DNA of 64,000 nt, taken from contig CM034603.1 in the NCBI GenBank assembly GCA_020091685.1, forward strand, positions 20,912,715 through 20,976,714, in the 5' to 3' direction. The DNA comes from Lutjanus erythropterus (taxonomy: Eukaryota; Chordata; Actinopteri; Lutjaniformes; Lutjanidae). Below, piece after piece: positions 12,701 to 64,000 of this stretch (position 1 is its first letter; every line of letters starts with the position of its first letter). The translations under genes and the position numbers were made by a program. The notes beneath the pieces are model-generated. The model did no database searches. It had not been told where the DNA came from and worked only from the letters and a program-made list of their open reading frames with translations.

Positions 12701-15700
12701 GATCTCAATCAGTGAGATGCCCACCCCTAGTATTTTCACTTAATTTGATTTATTTCTTTTGAAAATTTTGGGAGATTCCTGGGTGTACCACTAGGGGGTG
12801 CTTGAGTACCACCAGTGGCACTAGTGCTATAGTTTGAGGATCTATATCACTGTATTTCTGTCAGTAAATATGGCATCGAGAAGAAAGTGAAAAAGCAAAA
12901 GATAAAGTTTGCAGATCTGAGTGAACACAAAATACCAAGGTTACAAAATGTCCTTACTGGTTTGAACACACTTCTCTTCATGCTTTTCATCTGTCTCTCT
13001 TCAAGTGTCTTGGTCTGCATCATACTATTGTGCTGCTGACACTTATAGATAAAGCTGCAGTGAATATATTCAGCTTTCAGCACCTTTTCTTGATATTGTA
13101 CATGTGAATCTTTTCTGTCTCTCTTATATGACACACACACACATGGATTAAACCGCACACCAACCCTAAAGCACAGTTTTCTCAGACAACTTTGTCTCTC
13201 ATCCAGACGTTTATTTTGTGCCCGCTCTCTGTATAGATATACAAGTGACCTTCTCTGACTCCATCCTTCAACTGTGCCCCCAATTACACTTATGACCCAA
13301 AACAGCCGCCGCACTGACTCACAAGCCAAAAAAAAATTAAATGCTGTGTCTCAACAAAAGAGTCAGACATATTTCACCTCTTAACCCACACATCGCTCTC
13401 ACAGCAGCATGAACAGTTCAGAGTTTTTTAATGCAAACTACAACTTAGCAATAATAAGATTTTTTTCCTGCATGGAAAAAACACTATAATTCACAATAAT
13501 TCACATCATTTACCATGATGCAACGTTTTAAGCTTCCATTAACACCTGACACCAACATTATCATTACTAACATTTAATGATTGAACACCTGATCATCTCT
13601 ACTAATTTTCACCCATTCTTTATAAAGCCGGACCTGCAGGTCACTTTACAGTCATCAGTCAGACCTGCCGTAAGACAAATAAAGCTCTGCAGCTCCCGCA
13701 AGAAGCTTAAAATCCATTGAAATACTTGAATAATTTTGGCCTTTTGTCATCATTAGAAATCACAACATGCTCACTTTATCATCACTCATGAAGAAGACTT
13801 GAGGCTCAGAGGAACTTTATTTCTTTCGTTTTGCACACTCCGTTTAAACCGCCTCCTAACATTTTCGTGTGGCAAAACTAGTGTTGTAATTTCCTGACTC
13901 TAATCAGCTGCTGGCCATATGTGCGCCTCATAAATCCGTTTTGTTTAGGGGCCTATTTAAATTGTGAAAGTTTAAAGTGCATAAGGACTGAGAAAGTATA
14001 TCATGGAGATTCCCGTGTGCAGTTAAGTCTCAAGAGTTAATTTATGGGTTGATAACACTTGACTTGTTTAACTGTTTTAAACTGTCAGTGGTCTGTTGAT
14101 GTAATGTTCAGCTGTTATGCCGAAAACAAAAGTCCACTCCACTCCTATAGTTTGAGTTCAGTGACTGCCTGTCTCACTGCCTGCCAGATTCCATTAACAT
14201 TTTGCTCAAATTAACAGTTACAAATATCTAGTCCCTCTAAAAGACTCTTAATGATTTCTTACGACTCATGAACAGACACTTATTCATTCGGCGTTGATTT
14301 TAACTCTAATGTGAAATGGAAAAAACAGTTTTTCTGGCCTGGAATATAAATTTTAAGGAACACCAAAGCTGTAGCATTGATGTCAGAGATGTGAGTATTT
14401 CAACTTAATATGTTTCCTTAATCTCTGATGACATGTCATGGTCATTTTATGATTTATTACAGTAAATATATCACAGATTTCTTCTCAAAAGGAAAACAAG
14501 TCTAAATTGAGGCAGGGATACTTTTACTCCCAGGAAAATCTCTACCAAGTTAACTTCACTCTTCTTTCAACTCCACATTCCCAGCTTGTAATGCATGTCA
14601 CAGTCTGCCTCCCTGTCCCTCCTCTCCACCAACATTTCTTTGTGGCTCCTTCATTTTTATCCTTCCGTCCACTTCAGGCTTTCCCTCCTTTCTCCATCAT
14701 CTGACTGCCACACCCAAACCACCCAACTCCCTTTTAAACAAGAAGTACAGTAATGTTGACCTGTGTGTGCCGCTCATTCCATCTTACTAAGAGGAGATGA
14801 TTTCTAGATGTAGTTTTACATGTTTTTAATGTCTTTATAGACATGTGAGCCAGCTGAGGTATTTGTCTGAACAGCAAGCAGAAATCAATACTGTATTCTG
14901 TCATGTCAGTTTTGTTTATATCCCACATTCAATAGAGAGAAAAGGTCTGCGTGTTTTACAAGAAAGCATTTTAGAGCCTTTTAATTTGAAGCCACCACAT
15001 AGATCAAGACATAGAGAGACTTTAAGTTCAAGATAATATCTTTTCCAAAGCACTTGGATCAATGAGCTGTATGTGATTCGTACTTACAGAGGAGGTGGTA
15101 CTATAGAGGGTGAGCTGAGGCTGCAGTGTTACTGGTCCTGTAAGGTCTTCTTCTTCTACTTACCATAATAACTTTTAAGGTTATCTAAATTTTAGAAAAC
15201 CCCTGCAGCAATTAGGTTTCATTACACCAGGGGTTCTCAAAAGTTGACACTTTGAGCCCACGCTTAGGAAAACTTGGATATCTATAAAATACTTATTGGT
15301 ACTTAAAACAAGACTATGGGAATCAAGGGAGAAAGAGATGCATGAATTTTATGTAAATACTGATTGCTTAAAGGCTGCAGTGCCGGAAAACAAAGTACCA
15401 AGAAATTGTGGTAACAACACTGATACTCTCTGGAACTTACAGAGGTAATTATGCACAGTTATAACTATAATATAACTGCGGGGGATACAGTAAGGTGACT
15501 GCTTTGTTTCCCCAGTACTGTACCCTGAAGGTAAAACTAAATAATGAAGTATAATTCATTTCTTCTTTCCTCTTAAATGCCCACTTGTTATTTCCCTGTC
15601 CCCCATAGTCTATTCTTCATTTAATTAGCATTAGGAGAAGGTAAGTATCTTATTGGTAATAAATAATTCATACAGAGCAATTAAACTGTAAATCTTGGGC

Positions 15701-15800
15701 TGTATTATGGGTGTTTCAAAAACTATAGCCAATGTCAATCTACATAAGTACAACATGGAACAATTTGAGCAGTACACTGAATATTTAAGGGTAATCTCTT

Positions 15801-16090
15801 TAGGACTGCAAACAATTATTTTTATAGTCGATTAATAGGTTGGTTATTTTCTCAATTATTAGTTGGTTGCATATAAAATGTCAGAGATGAAAAATGATGA
15901 TCAATGTTTCCCAAACCCCAAAATGATGTCCTTAAATGTCTTGTTTTGTCCACAACATGAAGGTGTTCACCTCACTGTTAGAAAAAAAAACTTTTTTTTC
16001 TCAACAAAATTCTCAAACCCATTAATTGATTGTCAAAATAGTTGGCGATTAATTTCCTAATCAATTACTCAATTAATCGTTGCAGCTCTA
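15801..16090. repeat. teleost MITE-like repeat (GGACTGCAA...TTGCAGCTC ends)
   Basis: Begins TTAGGACTGCAAACAATTATT and ends CAATTAATCGTTGCAGCTCTAA, imperfect inverted ends. Internal TTGTCAAAATAGTTGGCGAT is a block I recognise from repeated fish sequence. A fragment of the same type is at about 10583-10665 (ACCTGCAACAATTAGTCAAT). Confidence 0.6.
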
Positions 16091-16245
16091 AATCCAGCAG
16101 CTGTTGAGAAATTTAGCCTCAAGAGGTAGAGTGTGTGGTCAGGGAGGGTTGACAGGTCTCAGACAGGAGGTTTGGACACTGTGTGTTGGTGCTAATGAGA
16201 GGGAGCGGCAGTTCACCGTGCATCTAAGTCCAGGAGCATTGGTCT

Positions 16246-16259
16246 GGGGGGGGGGGGGG
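16246..16259 (+). repeat. G14 homopolymer
   Basis: Fourteen consecutive G on the plus strand. A shorter G8 run lies near 1372. Such tracts are error-prone in sequencing. Confidence 0.9.
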
Positions 16260-16345
16260 ACTTGTTATGCAGGACCTTCATGTGAGGAGGACCCACAATG
16301 ATGCGCTACAATGTGCTGTGCTTCTCTTAAAGTACACTATCGTCT

Positions 16346-16552
16346 CTAATGTGTTTGGCCTTGTCCAGAGGCTATTGCTTGCGTTGTGCTGGAAGTATAA
16401 AAGATGTCCACTCTTCTCAGATGCTCCGCTTCAGCCAAATCTTTCACCAATTTGTAGTCCAGGCATTGACAGGCACCGATGCCAAATCCACACACAATGG
16501 TTATGCATATGCACACAGCAAAAAACAAAAGCAACCCACAGCCATTATACAA
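16346..16552 (-). other. possible small transmembrane coding fragment, unidentified
   Basis: A 68-codon frame with a hydrophobic helix (GLLLFFAVCICITIVCGFGI) followed by a charged tail LDYKLVKDLAEAEHLRRVD. No flanking evidence of a gene; base composition is less AT-rich than around it. Could be a decayed exon or chance. Confidence 0.18.
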
Positions 16553-16559
16553 AAAACAA

Positions 16560-19500
16560 CCTGCCTCAAGTCATCATGTTATATGTTCATTAACTGTTTT
16601 ATATGAATGCTCCCCTGCTACAGCGTCTCTTCAGGAAATGATGGATCTGTTTGTTTGTTTGTTTGTTGTTATGATAGCAAGTTAAGGTTATGTGTTCCAG
16701 AGATAAAAGTTTCTTGTAAAAATAATAATTTATCTACTAACATCTTGTGGCAGCAACTATCACTGTGGATTAGTTTCATAGTGCTGAAAACTTATTGTTG
16801 ATTCTCAGGCAATTACAGAAGTCAAAGGGAGCTATTTTTCTTAGAATTTCTAAGTGGGCGTTTATTTGTGTCGGATGATATCCACAGGAGGTGTAAATCT
16901 AAAAATATGACCGTGTATAGAGTTGACTGAGTTAACACTTAGAGAAGGGTCACCATGTGGCACCTGCACAGCAAGAGAACTCAAGTGCAAGAATATGTCA
17001 ATTAGATTATGAAAGCAGCGTTTAGATTTGACAGTTTTGACATTATCACAGCAATAATAGAAAAAACCTTTCATATTCTTCTTTTCAGAACATTTATATC
17101 ACTGTGGATTTGCTGAAACATCGATCACCCACTGTGCACCCCACCAGGTGAGCCTGACCATGAAATCTTTCATCTAAAAACAGTATTACAGCTCCTGACT
17201 TATAACACGCCAGTAAAAAAGGATTATCTGTCTTTTACAGCATATTTTCATGTTTCATATTTTGGGTAAAAATATGTACAGCTGTGTTATAGTTTAGACA
17301 AACTTAATTTAAGTCATGTGAGTTTGGCAGTTTGTTAATTCAAGTCTAAATATATAACTTAAATAGGTAATTAATATTTGTATATATAATATGCAAAGGT
17401 CACATTCACTTCACTTCCTTTTCGCAGCTGTTTACTGCTCGTGTATTTGGGTTTCTTTAATACAGCCAACTGACATTTCATTAAATTTCATTAAATTCAC
17501 ATTTCAAGCACTTAGATGGTAGACGTGATGGAGAAACGTCAAATTAAAACAATAAGAGCCAAGGAGTCTGAAGTCAACAATTAATTTCCAACAGTTCCAG
17601 AAGAATGACTTTTTGCCATGTTGAAAACATGACCTGGGAAAAAGAGTTTTAATGAGAGTAACAGCTGTTCATTCATGTATGACATGAACTGATGGTTGAC
17701 CCGATCCCAAAGTTGTCAATCACACCTCTCATATCAGTCAGGGAGGACATCATGCAGTAACTGTCTCCCAGTTCAATGTACCCGTTATCCTAAAAACCCA
17801 CTATGTGATCTAATACAGCGTTTACAGCGTTAAGGTTTTTATATGCAAAGGGAAATACTGTATTGGTTTGGAGATAAAGAGGGGGGGTAATTAGACATTT
17901 ATCAGTCAGGGTCTTTGATGTGTCACTCTCACCATCTGCCAGCTGTGAAAACTGGGGTTTGAAGGTTTTTATAGGATTTTTGGGGTATATTATGTGCCTC
18001 TGTATTGGGAAGTGAGTGCATACTGATATAGAAATGAAAAATTCATTCATAACTTTTTGTATAATTGTATATTGCAATAATATATTGGTGCAAAATCCCA
18101 AGGCACACTTGGACTTACCTCACGACACACCATCTGGGAATCACTGAAGTATGTAAGCTTAGCGTAGCCCCTTAGCTACAACGTGCTAATGCATCGATAA
18201 TCAGTTAGCATTTAAAATAAAAGTCTTTGAGAGAGTCTGAATCATTCTGTGTAATAAGAACGTACTGCTTGTTGACATTTGTTGCTTTTTCTTGAAGGAA
18301 TAGTTTGAAGTTTTTGGAAACATGCTTATTTAGGATGATTAGCGTAGCTTAGCAAAACAAATAGGAGGGTGAAACAGCTAGCCAGTCTCTCTGAACTTAG
18401 GAAAATCCACCTGCTAGGACTTTTAAAACTCCCTGATTAACATGCAATATATTGTTTGTTTAGTCAGTCTTTAAAATAATCTGAGCCAAGAGAGTGGGAT
18501 CAATCCCCTCTCTCTGAAAAAGACGAGCATATTTCTTTAAATTGTGAGAGAGGAAATGACACATTCTGCCTCTTACAAGCAAAGAAAATGTTGACTTTAT
18601 AGCCAATAAAATGAAACCTTGTTTAATTAAATCACTTCACATTTGCCATTATTGTATAGCTTTGTAAGTGGCCATGCACAGTCTAGTATGACTACTTGCA
18701 TGTGGTGGATAATTTTAGCTAAATTTAGTAAATGTTTGATATTGCTGTGTTTGATTATTGAATGAATTTATTGTGGGCTGCTTTGGACATAAGTGTCTGC
18801 AAAATTATAAATGATAATGTATGTTTGATAACTTGTCAATGTCTCATAATTTTCACTTGACACCTTTAGACCTGCTGTATTTAAGTAGCTTAATTAAGAA
18901 TCTCAATTCTTCATCACTGCTTACATTTTTCCTTTGTGTCATGCACAAATTACAAATGTCTGTTGGAATATTATATTGTTTTTCAGTCTTATCTAATCAA
19001 AATTATATGACTGTAATGTGATGAAACACATCAATGCTCATCTTAATATTGACATTTCTTACCAAATTCATAAAAATCTACTGTTTTACATCAGGCCTGA
19101 GCCTTGAATGTGTGAGGCAGGACTTTCTCAGTGAGGTCAGCTGCCCACCTCTGATTAGAGGCCATTAATATTCTTTTTGAAATATATATTTCATAACATA
19201 AGTCCTAAGTGATTGACTCTTTGTCAGCATTGGCGTTGCAGGGTTAAGGGCTCATTTAAACTTACAGTAGATGCCATGTTGAGCCATTTTCAACTGATAA
19301 AATGACGATTTGTTTTAAATCTTATTAATATTTTAGTAGAAAAAGCACCAGCATTGATGTGTTTAATCACAGTATGGTTATATAATTTAGTTTACAGCTC
19401 AAAAAACATGTTTAAGTGTGAAGTGCCTCTTTAATAATTCAACTGGATTTGGTTCTAATAACATGGATAACACCATGAGCTCTTTTCAGTATTACCAGCT

Positions 19501-20192
19501 GCACACAAACAGTCATATTTCACAGCTTGTTACAGTATGACTCTTTTACTCTCCCACAGCGACACTATCCATGCTCATCAGCTTCATCCAGATGACCATA
19601 TGGGCAGGAAAGGAGCCTGAGATCCACACCAGAGAATTCATTAGCAACCCCAGACTGCACAGTGGCATCATCCCTCTGTCTCTTTGAGGTAACCAATGAA
19701 ATTCAGGCTGGTGGGCGGCCTGAGGCAATGACACCACTACTTGCGGTGGGAGAACGGTAATTGGACTGTGTGTCAGATAAATCCAGGTTGTGACAAGCCA
19801 CTCAGCACAGTGTCGCCTTGGCCCTGATGCAAAACTCATCTCTTAGCCACTCCACTGACCTACCGCAGCTTTCTTAGCTCCTCGGTGGAGGTCGGTGGAA
19901 TTGCTGTAGGAGTGAAAAGTACTTCAGCTCTAAAATTCTCACTAAATAACATAAAATAACACCCAGTAGCTTTCAGAAAACCAAAGGAGAGCTGAGATAT
20001 TTGAGAAATTTAAGAAATACTGCACCTCATGTATACATTGTGAAACTTTGGACTGTTTTTATTTTGGTGATGCAGTACAAACCAGCTAGTCAACACTGTG
20101 CAGAGCATGAAATATAAAGCATGTTTGGTCAGGAACATTTGGTCAGATACAAAATATAATTCTTCTTTATCTACACCTATAGTTATCTTTTG
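16560..20192. other. intergenic DNA, no gene seen
   Basis: AT-rich. The only recognised item is the teleost repeat near 18297. The frames near 17790-18100 and 19546-19839 have no protein-like features. Confidence 0.55.
18297..18482. repeat. teleost interspersed repeat fragment
   Basis: GGAATAGTTTGAAGTTTTTGG, GTAGCTTAGCAAAACAAATAGG, GTGAAACAGCTAGCC, AAAATCCACCTGCTAG match the layout of a repeat I recognise from fish genomes. A related piece (TCCAGTCTCTATGCTAAGCTAAGCTAA) is at about 2357-2385. Confidence 0.5.
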
Positions 20193-20781
20193 TTAGCACT
20201 TTATTTGAAAGGGTGTGCAAGACTGTCGGGACATTCATAACCACCTCATAACACTTGTCACTTTATCACTGCTGTCATTAAGTATCATTTATCAGTAATG
20301 TTATTTTAAGTGCAAAGTTGACACTGTTGTGATGTCTCTGTTATGACAACTTGACCTCAGGCTGCACATCTGGTAACTGTACATCATCTCCATACTGCAC
20401 TGTCTTTAAACTGGCCTTATAACATTTAATGACATCTTTGACAAGTCCAAAATGGAACTGACTTGAGGTCAAGGAAAATATTCATGACACACTTATAATG
20501 GTTTTATGATGGTCAGTGTGAAAAACAACCACATATGACAGTATAATGTAATGTTAAAACATTAAGCTAAACCGTTTAAGTTTAATAATGTCAAGTTAAA
20601 AATAAAATAAGTCAAGTTAGTTGTCAAGTAACAGAGACATTTTTGTCCTGTTAATGTCTAGTTGTCATAACAGACATCTCAAATGATGTCAGCTTTGTAT
20701 TAAAAATGATTAACTGATGCTTAATGACTGTCATAATAAATCTTCAAGACTCTTATGCACATCCCTTCAAATAAAGTTACA
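20193..20781. mobile_element. inverted-repeat element A (ACTTTATTTGAAGGG ends)
   Basis: Left end GCACTTTATTTGAAAGGGTG and right end CCCTTCAAATAAAGTTAC are inverted matches. The interior repeats motifs such as ATAACATTTAATGACATCTTT and CTTAATGACTGTCATAA. It shares ends and interior with the element at 20839. No coding capacity. Confidence 0.7.
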
Positions 20782-20838
20782 ATCTTTTTCTCAGCACAGA
20801 ATATTCCACTTGAAGGATTATAGTTTCAATAAAAAGAC

Positions 20839-21589
20839 GGTAACTTTATTTGAAGGGGTGTTGGGTAAGACTGTCATTACACTGTCATAATCAGGTCACG
20901 ACACCTGGTATTCACATGTATTTTTTTTAATGAATGTTTGCATTGAAAATGACCGATACTTAATGACAAAGCTGACATTGTTTGAGATGTCTTTATGACA
21001 TTTTGACTTAGTACTAAGGTGTCTGGACTCTGTTGTCAAACTGGCCTTATAACATTTAATGACATCTTTATGTCCAAATAGTACCACTTTACTTGCGATA
21101 GATAGAATTATTCATGTAATAAAACTTAATGACATCTTTATCACAAATTTAAAATGTAATTGAGGCAAAGGAAAATATTCATGATACACTTATAACAGTC
21201 TCATGACAGCCAGTGTTAAAACCAACCACATGACTGTTTACTGCAATGTTAAAACACACAAATTAACAGTTTCTTTAAGTCTGATGGTGCCAAGTTGTCA
21301 TGAGACAAGACATATACAAGTTATGTTGTCTTAATGTCAAGTTGTTATAGCAAAGATATTATTGGTTTAATGTCAACATGTCACAACAAAGACAAAGTCA
21401 GCTTTGCATTAAAATTACATAATTGATTGAATGACACACAATGACAAGTCATAAACATTCTCTTACAGGTATAACACCTGTAAGAGAATGTTTATGACTT
21501 GTCATTGTGTGTCATTCAATCAATCATCAGTCATGGTTATGACAGTGTCATGACAGTCTTATGCACACACCTTCAAATAAAGTGTTACC
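20839..21589. mobile_element. inverted-repeat element B, same family as A
   Basis: Left end GGTAACTTTATTTGAAGGGG and right end CCTTCAAATAAAGTGTTACC. Shares CTGGCCTTATAACATTTAAT and other internal blocks with element A, 57 bp upstream. It contains the perfect hairpin at 21422-21524. It ends about 0.5 kb past the abca4 stop. Confidence 0.72.
21422..21524. repeat. perfect 49-bp inverted repeat with 5-nt loop
   Basis: Bases 21422-21470 are the exact reverse complement of 21476-21524, with loop ATAAC. The inner arm reads CTCTTACAGGT / ACCTGTAAGAG. Checked base by base; pairing stops at 21421/21525. Confidence 0.95.
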
Positions 21590-21594
21590 ATTTT

Positions 21595-21600
21595 TTTATT
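21595..21600 (-). terminator. candidate abca4 polyadenylation signal AATAAA
   Basis: First AATAAA on the minus strand that I see after the abca4 stop, giving a 3' UTR of about 0.5 kb. It abuts the end of an inverted-repeat element. I saw no good downstream GU-rich check, so this is a candidate only. Confidence 0.3.
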
Positions 21601-22095
21601 CAGCTATAATCCTCCAACCGGAATATTTTGTGCTGTTTTGTACTGACACTGGCGGAAAACAAAACATATCAATGTATGAAACACAGCAGAGAAGGAAATA
21701 CTTGAATGTACAACAGTAAATAACAGGAATGGAAGTGATAAATATGTTTTGGAAAAAAAAAAAAATATACAACCAATATTACATAACATTTGTTGTAAAA
21801 TTGAGGTGAGTGCGTTAATGTAAACATTTAAAAAAGAAATACTGCTTCTAAGGTGCTTAAATATTCATTACTCATACAATATGTACAAATTTATACAAGC
21901 CAGTCAGTCTAAGCAAAAATATCTCTTCCATAGTTCAGATGAAGAACCAGCTGTTTTTACATCAGTTTGTGCAGTTAACACATGAACACAAGGCTCATCT
22001 CTACTCTAAAAAGCAGTTTGGCTAGTGAAATCTTAAAAGTGGCTGCAGAGTTGAACATCTTTACATATGTTTCTGTAAATTTCCAGGTGACAGGT

Positions 22096-62807
<40,712 letters not shown>

Positions 62808-63446
62808 CTATGAGAGTCACAAAGAGACCAGGTTTAAAGAGATTCACTCAGTGGTCAATGCATCTGTTTACTTTATATAGTTTTGAGACTTAAGATTTGT
62901 CCATTGTCTGTTAGAACTTACAGTGTAAGTGTGGTTCTTTTTGTCTAGTAGCAAAAATACCAGCTGATAATCTACAACGCCCCCCTCAGAGGTACCCAGA
63001 CAAACTGTCACTCTAACTTCCATATTCCTCGACTCATGTCTGGTCATCAGTGTCACAAAGGCCTACCTCCAACAGGATGAATGAATGTTTTAGTATTGCT
63101 ATAAAGTGTAAATAATTAGCCTTGAGCTATTTGACCTTTTGCCGGATAATTATTTACAAGATAGGGATATTTATGTCCTTCATAATCATTCATACTGTGC
63201 GAACCGCGTAACATAAACGATCGCTAGAAAACAATAGTTTGAAAGATAAGCAAACATGTTGGAGGGACGCCTCTCCTCACACGATGAGGATTGATGCAGG
63301 GTGGACTAAATATCCTCCTATTGATGGAGCAAAAATAGCTTCATACAAGTGCATTTCTCCCTGGTGTGTATCATTTCCTTTTTAAAGAAAGAGGGAGTGG
63401 GCTGCCAATAATTTCAGTTTTGGAGACACTTTGGATTAAGGTGCCT
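62808..63446. other. abca4 intron, upstream exon not found
   Basis: No peptide resembling human ABCA4 exon 7 is readable on the minus strand. The 62-codon frame at 62868-63056 lacks homology and a fitting splice pair. Confidence 0.55.
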
Positions 63447-64000
63447 GTAATAAGCTTTAGTTAATAGGTAATAAGACTCTTATAAGATGCATTGTAACAT
63501 CAATATGTGTTAATAATAAAGGGTATATTGACTTTAATAATAATTGTTCACGCTTAGAAACAAAAATGCACAGGCTAGTTAACTGTTAATAAGTACAAAG
63601 TAAAGGATTTTTAATCTTAAGAAGAAATGCTCACACTTAAAATCTGGTAGTCGCACAATGCATAGGCTAGTTAAATGTAAATGAGTGAATAATAAAGGTT
63701 TATTAACATTCATGACAATTGTCCAAAATCCAGTAGCTACAAAATGCATAGGCTAGTTAACAGTTAATAAGTGCATAATAAAGGCTTTATTATCATTAAT
63801 ACAAATTAGTCACACTTAGAATCCAATAGACTCAAAATGAATATGCTAGTTAACTGATGCTATGTGCATAGTAAAGGATTCATAAAACTGAATAAGAATT
63901 GTTCATAATGGATCTGATAGACACAAGATCCTTAGTTACGCATTAATAAATGCTTAATAAATATTAATTAACCTTCATAAGAATTGTTCACACTGATTTG
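63447..64000. repeat. degenerate ~86-93-bp tandem repeat
   Basis: The block GGCTAGTTAACTGTTAATAAGTGC recurs at 63573, 63665, 63751, 63844 and (as CTTAGTTACGCATTAATAAATGC) 63930. The spacings are 92, 86, 93 and 86 bp. Each is followed by AATAAAGG-TTTATTA-CATTCATAAGAATTGTTCACACTTAGAATCC variants. A weaker first unit starts near 63447. The array runs off the window end. Confidence 0.8.

Larger units (their letters stand above)
8590..15800. other. intergenic DNA with repeat fragments, no gene seen
   Basis: Contains the short repeat copy at 9165, the CA/CG tract at 9774 and a MITE fragment at 10583. A 160-codon minus-strand frame at 12847-13329 has no recognisable domain and an even spread of Cys, Ser and Lys, so it is treated as chance. 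Confidence 0.55.

Noticed and set aside
12847..13329. 160-codon minus-strand open frame
   Set aside because: No domain, no splice support, no promoter or neighbouring exons recognised; length is possible by chance in this much DNA.
62868..63056. Possible human exon 7 equivalent of abca4
   Set aside because: The 62-codon frame does not resemble ABCA4 and has no acceptor/donor pair in the needed phase.

Overview
The window comes from a vertebrate nuclear genome, almost certainly a ray-finned (teleost) fish. The evidence is a large spliced gene with GT-AG introns, a low and uneven gene density, a eukaryotic serine tRNA with a long variable arm, and many fish-type repeats: Tc1-like transposons, hAT-like and foldback MITEs, L2-like LINE remnants and tRNA-derived SINEs. 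There is no operon structure, and most short open frames are chance.

The dominant feature is one minus-strand gene filling about 22.1-62.8 kb: abca4, the photoreceptor retinoid/phospholipid ABC transporter (ABCA subfamily, Rim protein). I traced 42 coding exons by reading conserved protein segments and splice sites by eye. Their lengths sum to 6105 bp, i.e. 2034 codons plus a stop, with no frame break. The window starts inside the first extracellular/intradiscal domain (about human codon 287) and runs to the C-terminal VFVNFA motif and stop. The first exons (about human exons 1-7) lie beyond base 64000. Both nucleotide-binding domains keep Walker A, signature, Walker B and H-loop motifs, so the gene looks functional. 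Most exon lengths equal those I recall for human ABCA4. The exceptions are a longer charged linker before NBD1, a Cys-rich segment after NBD1, an extra 51-bp exon, a shortened linker exon, and one exon replacing human exons 30 and 31.

Introns of abca4 hold most of the other structure. There is an opposite-strand tRNA-Ser(CGA) next to a SINE-like sequence, an internally deleted Tc1-like transposon whose end lies about 54 bp from a splice acceptor, a second copy of a long palindromic repeat, several MITE-like elements, an L2-like LINE 3' fragment, and microsatellites. A degenerate ~90-bp tandem repeat fills the last 0.5 kb.

Bases 1-22095 lie downstream of abca4 and hold no gene that I can name. 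They contain a possible GC-box first exon (+ strand, about 4360-4573), two weak candidate exons (about 7.5 and 16.4 kb), a hAT-like MITE with a clean 8-bp target duplication, a ~900-bp palindromic repeat, and two related inverted-repeat elements just past the abca4 3' end. One of these carries a perfect 49-bp hairpin.
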